A program made the translations under genes and the position numbers. Below are positions 32,268-39,877 of a stretch of DNA of 64,000 nt, piece by piece; the stretch's first letter is position 1, and every line of letters starts with the position of its first letter. The notes under the pieces were generated by a model. It ran no database searches. It was given only the letters and a program-made list of their open reading frames with translations, and had not been told where the DNA came from. This DNA comes from a virus. The stretch is taken from IMG/VR virus record IMGVR_UViG_3300020202_000066, positions 1 to 64,000 of that record. One strand, written 5' to 3'.

Positions 32268-33982
32268 GACCGGTCGGAAGCGTGGTGCTGGACCCGGAGA
32301 AGCGCGCGTGGCGGATCGAGTGCGAGCCACACGTGATGCTCCGGTTGAAGCGCGTGTTCGCGAAGGTCAACCGCGGGAGTTACAGCACGGTGGATCTCGC
32401 GGACACGACCGAGAACGCGCGGGAGCTGCTGTGGTTCCTCGATCGGTACCCGATGACGATCCTACCGAAGGGCTACCTGAAGGATAGAGCGGAGCAGCAC
32501 ATCGCCAAGCAGGCCCAGATCGCGGAGGTCTTGGCGCCGACGTACGTGCCGCGTTCGTTCGAGCTGGCGATCCCTCCTCGCGAATATCAGCGGCTCGCGG
32601 CGGACGTCGTGCTCAAGACCGGCGTGCTTCTCTTGGCGGACGATGTTGGGCTGGGAAAGACTGTGTCGTCCATCACGATGATCTCCGATCCCCGGGCTCG
32701 GCCAGCGCTCGTAGTCACGCTGACCCATCTCCCTCGACAGTGGAAGGCGGAACTCGCCCGGTTCGCGCCCAACCTGCTGGTTCACATTCTGCGCAGTGGG
32801 AAGCCGTACGAACTCGAGCGGAAGCGCGCGTGTCGAGGCCGGACACCAGACGTGATCATCACGAACTACCACAAGCTGGCCGGCTGGGCCGAGACGCTCG
32901 CCGGGCGAGTGAAGTCTGTCACGTTCGACGAGGCACAGGAGCTCCGCCACTCGGACACCGCCCGCTACGGCGCAGCGAAGCACCTTGCCGCGAAAGCGGC
33001 GTACGTCCTCGGCCTCACGGCCACGCCCATCTACAACTACGGCGGCGAGATCTACAACATCCTCTCGTGCCTGCGGGAAGACTGCCTCGGGACGCCGGAG
33101 GAGTTCGGCCGCGAGTGGACCGGCGGCGCCATCTACGACAGCACCGCCAAGGTGATCGTGAAGGACCCTCGGAGTCTCGGTGCCTACCTCCGCACGTCCG
33201 GCCTGATGCTCCGTCGAACCCGTGCTGAGGTCGGCCGCGAGATTCCTCCGATCCAGACGGTGGTCCACGAGATCGATGCGGATCCCGACGCTCTCGACAA
33301 GGTCGCCGGTAACGCCGCCGAGCTCGCGCGGATCATCCTGGACCAGGGTGGCCAGAAGGGCTTCGTCAAGATGCAGGCCTCGGAGCAGCTCAGCTACCTG
33401 CTCCGACAGGCAACGGGCATCGCCAAGGCACCCTACGTCGCGGACTTCGTTCGCCTGCTCGTCGAGAGCGGCGAGCAGGTCGTGCTCTACGGCTGGCACC
33501 GAGAGGTCTACGCACTGTGGAGGGAGCGGCTCGCCGACCTGAAACCGGCGATGTACACCGGCTCGGAAACCACGTCCCAGAAGGAGGCAGCGAAGGCTGC
33601 GTTCCTCTCCGGGGAGGCGCGAGTGTTGCTGATCTCGCTCCGCGCTGGAGCCGGCCTTGACGGGCTGCAGCGCAAGTGCCGCATCGTCGTCTTCGGGGAG
33701 CTGGATTGGAGCCCCGGGGTGCTTGAGCAGTGCATCGGGCGGGTCGCGCGTGACGGTCAGGAGGGGCAGGTTCTTGCGTACTACTTGGTCGCAGATTCGG
33801 GCTCCGATCCCGTCGTGTCCGACGTTCTCGGGCTGAAGAGCTCACAGTCTCATGCGATCCGCGATCCGGATGCCAAGCTGATTGAAGCCCAGACGGTCGA
33901 TCCGGATCGTGTGAAGCGCCTGGCTCAGGCGTATCTCGAGCAGATCTCGAAGGCATCCGGCATGGAGGTGGATAGGTCGTGA
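32264..33982 (+). CDS. SNF2-family DNA helicase/translocase
   Basis: 572 residues. Motif I DDVGLGKT, motif II DEAQ (DEAH in most relatives), motif III LTATPIYN, and in the second RecA lobe LISLRAGAGLDGLQ and QCIGRVARDGQ (motif VI). An ATP-driven double-stranded DNA translocase; phage versions are thought to remodel protein-DNA complexes. Reads ATGA-coupled from the nuclease-like gene. Confidence 0.9.
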   Translation: MRPVGSVVLDPEKRAWRIECEPHVMLRLKRVFAKVNRGSYSTVDLADTTENARELLWFLDRYPMTILPKGYLKDRAEQHIAKQAQIAEVLAPTYVPRSFELAIPPREYQRLAADVVLKTGVLLLADDVGLGKTVSSITMISDPRARPALVVTLTHLPRQWKAELARFAPNLLVHILRSGKPYELERKRACRGRTPDVIITNYHKLAGWAETLAGRVKSVTFDEAQELRHSDTARYGAAKHLAAKAAYVLGLTATPIYNYGGEIYNILSCLREDCLGTPEEFGREWTGGAIYDSTAKVIVKDPRSLGAYLRTSGLMLRRTRAEVGREIPPIQTVVHEIDADPDALDKVAGNAAELARIILDQGGQKGFVKMQASEQLSYLLRQATGIAKAPYVADFVRLLVESGEQVVLYGWHREVYALWRERLADLKPAMYTGSETTSQKEAAKAAFLSGEARVLLISLRAGAGLDGLQRKCRIVVFGELDWSPGVLEQCIGRVARDGQEGQVLAYYLVADSGSDPVVSDVLGLKSSQSHAIRDPDAKLIEAQTVDPDRVKRLAQAYLEQISKASGMEVDRS

Positions 33983-34278
33983 CGTCTCAGGTAGCGGTGA
34001 CCCAAGACGAAGGCTGCGCTCTTCCAGGTCATCTGACCCTGGAGCAGGCCATCGCGTACATCGGGTGCTCGAAGACCTGGTTCTTTGCCAACGCCCGTAA
34101 GCATCTTCCGATCGTCCGACTCCACCGGGTGTTCTACCTCCGCTCCGATCTGGACGCGTTCATCGCGGCCCAGCGCAAGGAGCCGACGGTGGTCCCGATC
34201 AAGACCGGCCGCTCCCGGCGGGCCAGACGTCACGCAGACGCGAGTTGGCAGGACCTCGCGAAGAAGCACCGGCTGTAG
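33979..34278 (+). CDS. excisionase-like HTH_17 protein (99 aa)
   Basis: GTG 33979. LTLEQAIAYIGCSKTWFFANARKHLP ... YLRSDLDAFIAAQ is a MerR/excisionase-type DNA-binding fold. Just upstream of the integrase, so an excisionase (recombination directionality factor) is the natural guess; a basic tail follows. Confidence 0.75.
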   Translation: MTSQVAVTQDEGCALPGHLTLEQAIAYIGCSKTWFFANARKHLPIVRLHRVFYLRSDLDAFIAAQRKEPTVVPIKTGRSRRARRHADASWQDLAKKHRL

Positions 34279-34323
34279 CAGGGAGCCGCTCACCGGCGAG
34301 GTGACGGAGATCGGAGTGGACAC

Positions 34324-35577
34324 GTGGGCGAGAAGTGGAAGAAGCAGCCGTACCGCATCACAGCGCGGGGCGAGTCCTGGGAAGTGAGCCTCTACGTAGA
34401 CGGACACCGGGAGCGGAAGTCCTTCAGATGGGAGACTCCCAACGACCCGGTTGCGCGTAAGAAGGCCGAGGAGTGGGCGATTTCCTTCAAGGCCGACGCC
34501 TTCCGCGGACTCATCGGCGCCAAGAAGAAGCATCCACCGCTGCCGTTCCGGGGGCTGGCGGCGCTCTTCCTCGACGACCTGGAGTCCTCCACGAAGAACG
34601 CGAAGGGGGCGGAGAGTAGGTCTCGTCGGACCTACGTCTACTACCGCGACCGGCTCGCCCTGTACATCAGCCCGGAGCTCGGGGACATCGAGGCTCGCGA
34701 GGTGCGACGGGCTGACATCCGCCGCTACTTGAAGAAGATGAGTGACGCTGGCCTCGGGCAGGACGAGCTGAACAAGCACGTCCAGATCATCAAGCGGGTG
34801 TTCAACTGGGGGATCGAGCAGGAGAAGGTCGACGCCAACCCGGCGGCCCTACTCAAGAAGGAGAAGGCTCCCCGCAAGGTGCCGATCCGGTTCTACACGC
34901 TGGCGGAGCAGGCGGTGATCCTCGAGAAGTTGAAGGGGCCCGCGTACGGGCTGATGCTGGTGGCCTTCAAGGCCGGACTCCGGCGGCGCGAGCTGATGGG
35001 GATGCAGCTCTCCTGGATCCACTGGGACGCGAACCTCATCGAAGTGCCCTTCACGCAGCAGTTTCGGGACAAGAGCAAGGAGGGCCGGTTCGTCCCGCTG
35101 GACCCAGCCATCCGCGACTGGCTGGAGACACTCGGGCGGAAGGCCGGCCCGGTGTTCTTGACCCGGCGCTCCTACAAGTCATCGAAGGGCTTGGTCCGTC
35201 CGCTCCGCGATCCGCGGAAGCTGCTCGCTGAGATCGAGCGAGCCGTCGGCTTCCACGTGAAGCTTCACGACTGCCGGCATAGCTTCGCGTCGGTGCTCTT
35301 GGGCCAAGGGGTTGACATGCGCGATGTGCAGATAGTCCTCGGCCACGCGAGCATCACGACCACAGAGATCTACAGCCACCACGAGCCCGAGTATCTGGAA
35401 CCGGTTCGGAAGGCGATGGAGGCCGCTCGGCAGAAGGTGGCCAACCGCCACAAAACCGCCACAAGCGGGGAGGGGCCGCCGGAAGCGGCAACGGGATCAG
35501 CGGTCCAGAAGCCAGACCAGGAGCGAGAAGGAGAGGAGCGCCCTCGACTGGGATCGAACCAGCGACCCACGGATTAG
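34324..35577 (+). CDS. int: tyrosine site-specific integrase
   Basis: 417 residues from GTG 34324. N-terminal arm-binding domain, SAM-like core-binding domain (residues about 75-175), then catalytic domain: Arg in AGLRRRELM, HDCRH box, LGHASITTTEIY with the His and nucleophile Tyr. The reading frame ends inside a tRNA-Arg fragment (stop at 35575-35577), so the last residues are encoded by attP itself. Arm-type direct repeats lie inside its 3' end (35442) and just beyond attP (35684). Confidence 0.93.
   Translation: MGEKWKKQPYRITARGESWEVSLYVDGHRERKSFRWETPNDPVARKKAEEWAISFKADAFRGLIGAKKKHPPLPFRGLAALFLDDLESSTKNAKGAESRSRRTYVYYRDRLALYISPELGDIEAREVRRADIRRYLKKMSDAGLGQDELNKHVQIIKRVFNWGIEQEKVDANPAALLKKEKAPRKVPIRFYTLAEQAVILEKLKGPAYGLMLVAFKAGLRRRELMGMQLSWIHWDANLIEVPFTQQFRDKSKEGRFVPLDPAIRDWLETLGRKAGPVFLTRRSYKSSKGLVRPLRDPRKLLAEIERAVGFHVKLHDCRHSFASVLLGQGVDMRDVQIVLGHASITTTEIYSHHEPEYLEPVRKAMEAARQKVANRHKTATSGEGPPEAATGSAVQKPDQEREGEERPRLGSNQRPTD
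35442..35467 (+). repeat. integrase arm-type repeat, copy 1
   Basis: 26 bases, CAACCGCCACAAAACCGCCA plus six more, matching 35684-35709 with one difference. Each copy itself holds two ACCGCCAC units. Lies 72 bases before the attP core. Confidence 0.7.
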
Positions 35578-35586
35578 AAGTCCGTG
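35539..35586 (-). other. attP: 3' half of tRNA-Arg(TCT)
   Basis: On the minus strand this is the anticodon arm (ACGGA-CTTCTAA-TCCGT would read around 35569-35585), variable loop, T arm (GCTGG-TTCGATC-CCAGT) and acceptor 3' strand of a tRNA-Arg with anticodon TCT. The 5' half is missing. Phages carry such a 3' half so that integration restores the host tRNA gene. The crossover is probably in or near the anticodon loop. Confidence 0.85.
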
Positions 35587-35683
35587 AATAAGCTATGTCA
35601 TTCTGGCTCGATGCTGATCTGGAGCGGCCTCGCCGGTGTCAATCTGTCGCAATCGGTCCCGATCTCTCCGCTTGAAGGCTGGG

Positions 35684-35709
35684 CAACCGCCACAAAACCG
35701 CCACGAGCG
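35684..35709 (+). repeat. integrase arm-type repeat, copy 2
   Basis: Same orientation as copy 1, 98 bases beyond the attP core. Supports a P-core-P' layout as in lambda-type attachment sites. The rest of 35587-35737 has no gene. Confidence 0.7.
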
Positions 35710-35737
35710 CCTCCGCTGACTGGTGGTCTTTTTACAT

Positions 35738-36502
35738 TCACAAGTCAGGGCGGCGAGGGCCGGGCCGTCTGCCTGCGCCGCGCACCGGCCGGCGCGGACC
35801 GGTCTGCTGGCGGCCGCGGCCGCTGGTATTGGCCCGCGGCGGCAGCCCGAGAGACCGCATCCGGCCGCGCACCGATCGTTCCGATCGACGCAGGCGCGCC
35901 CCTATTTCCCTCAGAGTGAGGGACTTGTCCCGGAGCATGGCATCTTCCTCCCGCGTCCACGTCCTCCGCCCAGTCCCGACGTGAGGGTCACGCGCTCGCC
36001 GTGCGCGCGCGTACTGCGTGCTCGAGTGCGGATGACGCCGGCGCCACGCAGCGTTGCTCCACCGGCTCTGACACGGACGACACGATTTGAGTCCCCGGGC
36101 TGGCCGGCGGCGGCCGCACACCGGACAGAGGCCGGCGGCTGTCCTCTCGGCCCTCCGCCGATCGAGGGCCTCTCGCGCGCGCTGGCGCGACTCGTCCGGG
36201 GGGAGCGCCTGGCGGAGTCGGATTATCCCAAGCAGGTGGGCACGCATGGCGCATGCTTGTTCGCTCCGGCCGATCGTCTCGGCCACCTGCGCAAGCGTCA
36301 AGCGCGTGTCCGCCAGCGTGCGGTCCTCCGCCGCGGACCACGGACGCGGCGGCGGTCGTAGGAGCGGCAGGCCGAGCTTGTAGCGTCGCTGGATGCAGGC
36401 GACGCGGCTGCGCCCGATCCGAGCAGCCAGCGCGTTGATGTCGCGCGCGCGCCTGAGCGCGGCGTCCTCCGTTGCGGTCCATGGTCTACTCGATGATGTC
36501 AT
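35738..36502 (-). CDS. protein with three Myb/GcrA-like HTH repeats and a zinc knuckle
   Basis: 254 residues from ATG 36502 (GGAGTGAGGG upstream). Three repeats share the plan W-T/S-x-x-ED-x-x-L...IGRS...R...LGL: near residues 8-48, 54-94 and 181-220. Between repeats 2 and 3 is CPVCGRRRPARGLKSCRPC, a four-Cys site. It is probably a sequence-specific DNA-binding protein; phage homologues of GcrA-like or Myb-like type are seen. Tail rich in Arg/Pro. Confidence 0.78.
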   Translation of the reverse strand: MTSSSRPWTATEDAALRRARDINALAARIGRSRVACIQRRYKLGLPLLRPPPRPWSAAEDRTLADTRLTLAQVAETIGRSEQACAMRAHLLGIIRLRQALPPDESRQRAREALDRRRAERTAAGLCPVCGRRRPARGLKSCRPCQSRWSNAAWRRRHPHSSTQYARARRARDPHVGTGRRTWTREEDAMLRDKSLTLREIGARLRRSERSVRGRMRSLGLPPRANTSGRGRQQTGPRRPVRGAGRRPGPRRPDL

Positions 36503-36602
36503 TCCCTCACTCCGACCTTCGCCGGGCTGCGTGCCCCGCCGCCCCCCCCATCATCTTCGCGGGGTGCGCGCCCGCGGCCACCCCCGAGCCAAGGAGGACC
36601 GC

Positions 36603-36752
36603 ATGCCCGGCGACACCCGCGCCCTCCGCGGGGTCGCCCGCCTCACCGGGAAGGACCCCGCCGCGCTGCTGCCCGCGCTCGTGCGGAACGGGCTGCTGAG
36701 GCAGGCGAGGGGCCGGTTTGGACGTATCGGGAGCGAGCCGGGCGCGCCGGGC
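36603..36752 (+). CDS. possible truncated gene start
   Basis: AAGGAGG precedes ATG 36603, and the first 38 codons (RALRGVARLTGKDPAALLPA and onward) show the strong G/C third-position bias of real genes here. After that the bias fades and the frame runs on the reverse side of a convincing minus-strand gene. It looks like a 5' gene remnant at a mosaic junction; the end given is only the edge of the neighbour. Confidence 0.3.
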
Positions 36753-37016
36753 TCAACGAGCCGGGCGTCCGCTGTCAATCTCGCCCCTGACCTCGATGCC
36801 GGGGGATTCGATCACGGTGAACACGCCAGAACACCGCTTGGCGTACTCGACCGCCTCTTCTCGGCTCGGGAACGCCAAGCTGTGGCCAGGGTCGTAGGGA
36901 AGTCCGCCGACGTGCACCGCGATTCGCCATGTACCGTTCTGCTGCACGCCGCTATCGTCATGGATCAGCGGCATCTCGAAGATGAAGAGCCGCACCTGAT
37001 CCTGCCCTCGCTTCAT
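36753..37016 (-). CDS. hypothetical protein (87 aa)
   Basis: ATG 37016 behind GGAGGAGCG and overlapping the upstream stop. QVRLFIFEMPLIHDD start and FPSREEAVEYAKRCSGVFTV in the middle. No family recognised. Confidence 0.72.
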   Translation of the reverse strand: MKRGQDQVRLFIFEMPLIHDDSGVQQNGTWRIAVHVGGLPYDPGHSLAFPSREEAVEYAKRCSGVFTVIESPGIEVRGEIDSGRPAR

Positions 37017-37255
37017 CGCTCCTCCTTGTTCGTCGCGCACCCACACTCGACCGCGGGCACCAGCGAGCAGCACGGCGGCAGCCGTCGGGCGTTCTGCTGG
37101 TCGCGGCACCACAGCACGTCGTCTGCCACCTCGGCGCGGGTGCCTACGAGCTGGTGCTCCGCCGGGTGCCGACCGGTGCAGCGCAGGCACCACCGCTCGA
37201 GGGTCGACTCGTCCTCGATCCGGGGAATCTTGCCGCCGACGCCGGTCCAGGTCAT
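37013..37255 (-). CDS. Cys-rich small protein (80 aa)
   Basis: ATG 37255 behind GAGAGGAG. WCLRCTGRHPAEHQLVGTRA, then LWCRDQ and CCS...CGCATNKEER: a pattern seen in phage zinc-binding proteins. ATGA overlap with the next gene. Confidence 0.72.
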   Translation of the reverse strand: MTWTGVGGKIPRIEDESTLERWCLRCTGRHPAEHQLVGTRAEVADDVLWCRDQQNARRLPPCCSLVPAVECGCATNKEER

Positions 37256-37323
37256 GTTGCTCCTCTCGCCCGGGTCTCCGCCCGCGCTTCGCCTACTTCT
37301 TCTCCCACGCCCCTCGGAGAGGG

Positions 37324-37346
37324 GCCCGCGCCTGGCTGGCGCGGGC
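37324..37346 (-). terminator. strong stem-loop after 26-residue peptide gene
   Basis: GCCCGCGCC, five-base loop, GGCGCGGGC: nine perfect pairs. It follows the stop of the leftward peptide gene at 37372. No clear T-run. Confidence 0.5.
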
Positions 37347-37371
37347 TGTGGACTGGGCTAGTCAGGCCCTG

Positions 37372-37452
37372 CTACACTCGGACTGTCACCCTCCAGGTGA
37401 TCGCGATCTGGCCGACCTTCACCGTCAGCTGGATCGTGTAGGTGCGCCGCAT
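37372..37452 (-). CDS. 26-residue peptide with own promoter and terminator
   Basis: ATG 37452 behind GGAGGGAG. The peptide (MRRTYTIQLTVKVGQIAITW and six more residues) alternates polar and hydrophobic residues like an amphipathic strand. It is the only gene between promoter 37579-37607 and the hairpin at 37324. The leader contains a GCCCCAG/CTGGGGC hairpin at 37472-37491. Possibly a peptide toxin or a leader; unproven. Confidence 0.5.
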   Translation of the reverse strand: MRRTYTIQLTVKVGQIAITWRVTVRV

Positions 37453-37578
37453 AGGCTCCCTCCTTTCAGGGGCCCCAGTGGCTGCTGGGGCTTCTGTGAC
37501 CCGGGTGTCGGGTCAACGGGATGGGGCCTTTTCCTTTTCTCCTGCCCGGGGCCGCGTCGCGCGTCCCTCACACTCTTA

Positions 37579-37607
37579 ACTGTAACGCGAGAGTTACTGA
37601 TGCGCAA
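37579..37607 (-). promoter_or_regulatory. promoter B, TTGCGC-N17-TACAGT
   Basis: On the minus strand -35 TTGCGC (37607-37602), 17 bases, -10 TACAGT (37584-37579). The following 30 bases are nearly identical to those after promoter A (38381-38409), so both leaders start alike. Confidence 0.7.
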
Positions 37608-37610
37608 GCG

Positions 37611-37946
37611 TCATCGCGAACTTTTTTCGCGCGGCCTTCGGGCGACCGGCTGCGCCCTGATCTCCGCCGACCGCTGACGCTCGCCTGGCGTCAGATCCTC
37701 CTCGTCGACTGGGACCTCCACCCGGCCGGGCTCCTCCAGGTCGAGCGCGAGGGTGAGCGTCCCGCCGAGGGCTCGCACGTACCGGTCCAGCGCTGCGACG
37801 CCCGCGCGCCAGTCCCGCTCCAGGCGTAACACCGCCTGCGGCGTCACGCCCAGCCGCTCGGCGACCTCCACCCGGTTGAGTCCCGCCAGATGCCGGGCGG
37901 CGTCCAACCCGTCGACACGCTGCGCGCCGCTTCGTCTCGTCGCCAT
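37611..37946 (-). CDS. XRE-family regulator (antitoxin-like, 111 aa)
   Basis: ATG 37946 behind GGAGGAG. ARHLAGLNRVEVAERLGVTPQAVLRLERD is a Cro/XRE helix-turn-helix, followed by LDRYVRALGGTLTLALDL, a layout common in HigA-type antitoxins and small phage repressors. Its 3' end overlaps the A-tract dyad of promoter B. It may control promoters A and B. Confidence 0.78.
   Translation of the reverse strand: MATRRSGAQRVDGLDAARHLAGLNRVEVAERLGVTPQAVLRLERDWRAGVAALDRYVRALGGTLTLALDLEEPGRVEVPVDEEDLTPGERQRSAEIRAQPVARRPREKSSR
37615..37631. promoter_or_regulatory. CGCGAA-N5-TTCGCG dyad upstream of promoter B
   Basis: Perfect 6-bp inverted repeat around an A/T tract, seven bases upstream of -35. Either an operator or an UP-type element. 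Confidence 0.6.
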
Positions 37947-37980
37947 TGTCTCCTCCTCTGGGCAGCGCCCGGGCCTCCCG

Positions 37981-38148
37981 CTACTTTGCCGGCGCCAGCT
38001 CAATCGCGGCCTTCCCGGCCGGCCCGTCTGTAGCCAGTGCCTCTAGCAGCTCGTCGAGTTCTGCGTCCCGCGGCGCGGGCGACGGCGCTACCAGCCCAGC
38101 GATCGCCGCCATCACCGCGTCAATTCCATCCCCGTCCAACTCGTCCAT
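37981..38148 (-). CDS. small acidic protein (55 aa)
   Basis: ATG 38148 behind GGGAGGGAGGG. MDELDGDGIDAVMAAIAGLV, then LDELLEALATDGPAGKAAIE. Helical, no family recognised. Middle gene of the three-gene operon from promoter A. Confidence 0.6.
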   Translation of the reverse strand: MDELDGDGIDAVMAAIAGLVAPSPAPRDAELDELLEALATDGPAGKAAIELAPAK

Positions 38149-38190
38149 GTTGCCCTCCCTCCCTGCACGCCACCACGACCCAAGCGCACC

Positions 38191-38210
38191 GGGCCCCCTC
38201 TCGGGGGCCC
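38191..38210 (-). terminator. GGGCCCCC/GGGGGCCC stem-loop
   Basis: Eight pairs with a four-base loop just after the stop of the 37-residue gene. May attenuate transcription into the two genes downstream. Confidence 0.5.
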
Positions 38211-38216
38211 CTCCGG

Positions 38217-38330
38217 CTACTTCGCCCGCTCCCTCTCCATCACCTCGATCAGGTGGTCCAGCGCTGCGTCCCTCTCCGGGCTGGCTTCGGTCGCCATCAG
38301 GGCCTCGAGCACTTCCTGCATCTCGTTCAT
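38217..38330 (-). CDS. 37-residue helical protein
   Basis: ATG 38330 behind GAGGGAGG. MNEMQEVLEALMATEASPER then a helical end LIEVMERERAK. First gene after promoter A. Confidence 0.55.
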   Translation of the reverse strand: MNEMQEVLEALMATEASPERDAALDHLIEVMERERAK

Positions 38331-38380
38331 CTTGTCCTCCCTCACCGCCGGGGCCGCGTCGCGCGTCCCTCACACTCTCA

Positions 38381-38409
38381 ACTGTAACGTGTGAGTTGTA
38401 GTTACGCAA
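38381..38409 (-). promoter_or_regulatory. promoter A, TTGCGT-N17-TACAGT
   Basis: -35 TTGCGT (38409-38404), 17 bases, -10 TACAGT (38386-38381) on the minus strand. The leader from -10 onward repeats that of promoter B over about 40 bases. Confidence 0.7.
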
Positions 38410-38416
38410 GAGATTT

Positions 38417-38432
38417 CGCGAATATTTTTCGG
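38417..38432. promoter_or_regulatory. A-tract element upstream of promoter A
   Basis: CGCGAATATTTTTCGG, an imperfect version of the dyad at promoter B, seven bases before -35. Confidence 0.55.
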
Positions 38433-38801
38433 AAGCCCGCCGGCCCCGCCTGGAACGCTGTCTCGCTGCCGCTGCTGCTCCCGCTTCGCGACCGACGTGA
38501 GCCCCCCGACGCAGCGTCGGAACAGCGCGTCACCGCACACCGACGGACATGCTTCTCACCTGGAGCGCCGCATCCGCTTCGTCCGCTGGACGGCCTCTCC
38601 TACAGGTAGCCGTGCCGCTGGACCAGCGGCCGCCGGGACTCGCGGGGCCACTGCCGGCCGTACCACTTCCGCTTACCACGTACCCATGCCTCGCTCCCGC
38701 CCTCGTTCTGGGCCGTCCTCGCGTTGTGCGCGGCTACGGTGAGTCCAAGGGTCGCGCATCAAGACTTGGCGCGATCTTCGGCTGACACGTGGAGGTCGCG
38801 C
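38433..38801. other. non-coding gap between divergent genes
   Basis: About 370 bases with no supported gene. On the minus strand a basic segment (ending LVQRHGYL) is open for some 45 codons but has no start codon, so it may be a decayed gene end. Confidence 0.4.
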
Positions 38802-39131
38802 GTGGGGAACCTGACGGATAGCGGCATGGTGCGGGCGGCGACGTGGATGTGTATCGCGTGCGCCTTGGTCACAGCGTGCCTGGTGGGGTGGCTGGAGTAT
38901 CGCGTCCGAGGGGGACGGCTCGACGCACCAGCGCGCGACGTGGAGTCCGTCCCGCACGATGGACAGGGCGGCGCCGTGCCAGTCCTCCACCGGCCGGAGG
39001 ACTGCCCGGCGAGCTTTCGTCTGCTCTCCCCGTCGATCGCCGCGCCGAGCGACTCGGACGCCTTGGTCTGCTACGGCCTGACGGTCGGCGCGGCGACCTT
39101 CAGCGGCAGCACGGGGATGACGGGGCTGTGA
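38802..39131 (+). CDS. membrane-anchored protein next to endolysin (109 aa)
   Basis: GTG 38802 after GGAGG. One membrane helix near the N-terminus (WMCIACALVTACLVGWLEY) and a periplasmic-looking rest ending in Gly/Ser/Thr. Overlaps the endolysin start (GTGA), so a role in lysis (pinholin or spanin-like) is plausible but not shown. Confidence 0.65.
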   Translation: MGNLTDSGMVRAATWMCIACALVTACLVGWLEYRVRGGRLDAPARDVESVPHDGQGGAVPVLHRPEDCPASFRLLSPSIAAPSDSDALVCYGLTVGAATFSGSTGMTGL

Positions 39132-39622
39132 GGGTCGAGGAGCTCCTCAAGAGGGCCCGTTCCCAGATCGGACGGAAGACCATCTACCGCCTCGGGTCCG
39201 GCGGCATGTGCCCCGGGGCCGACCGGCCGACCGGCGATGACGGCGCCTGCGACTGCTCCGGCTTCGTGTGCTGGGCGCTGAGGCTCTGCCGAAACACGAA
39301 CCATCCGTTCTACATGAAGCAGACGGGCGGGTGGATCAACACCAACGCGATGGCGGCTGACATCAAGGCAACCGCCGGGTTCTTCGAGAAGTTGTCGAAG
39401 GCGAAGCCGGGCTGCATTGTGGTGTACCCGGGCGGTATCCCTGGTCACAAGATCGGGCATGTCGGCATCGTCGCGTCTGTCTCCGGCGGCCGGCCAGGCA
39501 CCGTGATCCACTGCAGCTCCGGCAACTTCCGGACTCACGGTGACGCGATACGGGAGACCGGGCCCGAGGTCTTCGACACCCCGCACTCTCTGTTCGGCTG
39601 GTACTCCGGTCTCGAGGGGTGA
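39128..39622 (+). CDS. NlpC/P60-like endolysin
   Basis: 164 residues. CDCSGFVCWAL places the catalytic Cys at residue 43 (DCSGF), and GHKIGHVGIVASV gives the His at 111, the standard order of NlpC/P60/CHAP-type cysteine peptidases, which cut peptide links in peptidoglycan. No signal peptide, so release needs a holin. Starts within the stop of the membrane protein gene. Confidence 0.85.
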   Translation: MRVEELLKRARSQIGRKTIYRLGSGGMCPGADRPTGDDGACDCSGFVCWALRLCRNTNHPFYMKQTGGWINTNAMAADIKATAGFFEKLSKAKPGCIVVYPGGIPGHKIGHVGIVASVSGGRPGTVIHCSSGNFRTHGDAIRETGPEVFDTPHSLFGWYSGLEG

Positions 39623-39688
39623 CCGTGCCCCGACTCGCTGCCGCGGCCGTGCAGGTGAACGCGGACTGCGGCAGCGCGGCGCGCTGAG

Positions 39689-39877
39689 ATGTTGATGCCC
39701 CGAGGACTTCCGCCCCGCCCGATCACAGTCCGATCCCTCGTCCGGCTCAAGGGCGGTGGCCCGCTGATGGTGGTCCACGTGCTGATCCACAAGCGGGCGC
39801 ACTGCCTCTGGCTCGCGGACGGTCGTACGCACGCTCGGTGGTTCCCGCTCGTCGCGCTCGAGCTCGAACGTGACTGA
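39689..39877 (+). CDS. YodC-like DUF2158 protein (62 aa)
   Basis: SLVRLKGGGPLMVVHVLIHK ... LWLADGRTHARWFPLVALE matches the short YodC/DUF2158 pattern (V-x-LKSGGP-x-MTV...C-W-F). The ATG at 39695 is an alternative start. No clear RBS. Function unknown. Confidence 0.65.
   Translation: MLMPRGLPPRPITVRSLVRLKGGGPLMVVHVLIHKRAHCLWLADGRTHARWFPLVALELERD

Noticed and set aside
35539-35586. Functional tRNA-Arg gene
   Set aside because: The D arm and 5' acceptor strand are missing, so only the 3' half is present, as expected for attP.
36753-37361. Continuation of the plus-strand frame from 36603
   Set aside because: It is antisense to two minus-strand genes with good ribosome sites and ATGA coupling.
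38580-38760. Basic 45-codon minus-strand frame ending LVQRHGYL
   Set aside because: No start codon of any kind lies before it in frame, so it is noted only as a possible gene remnant.
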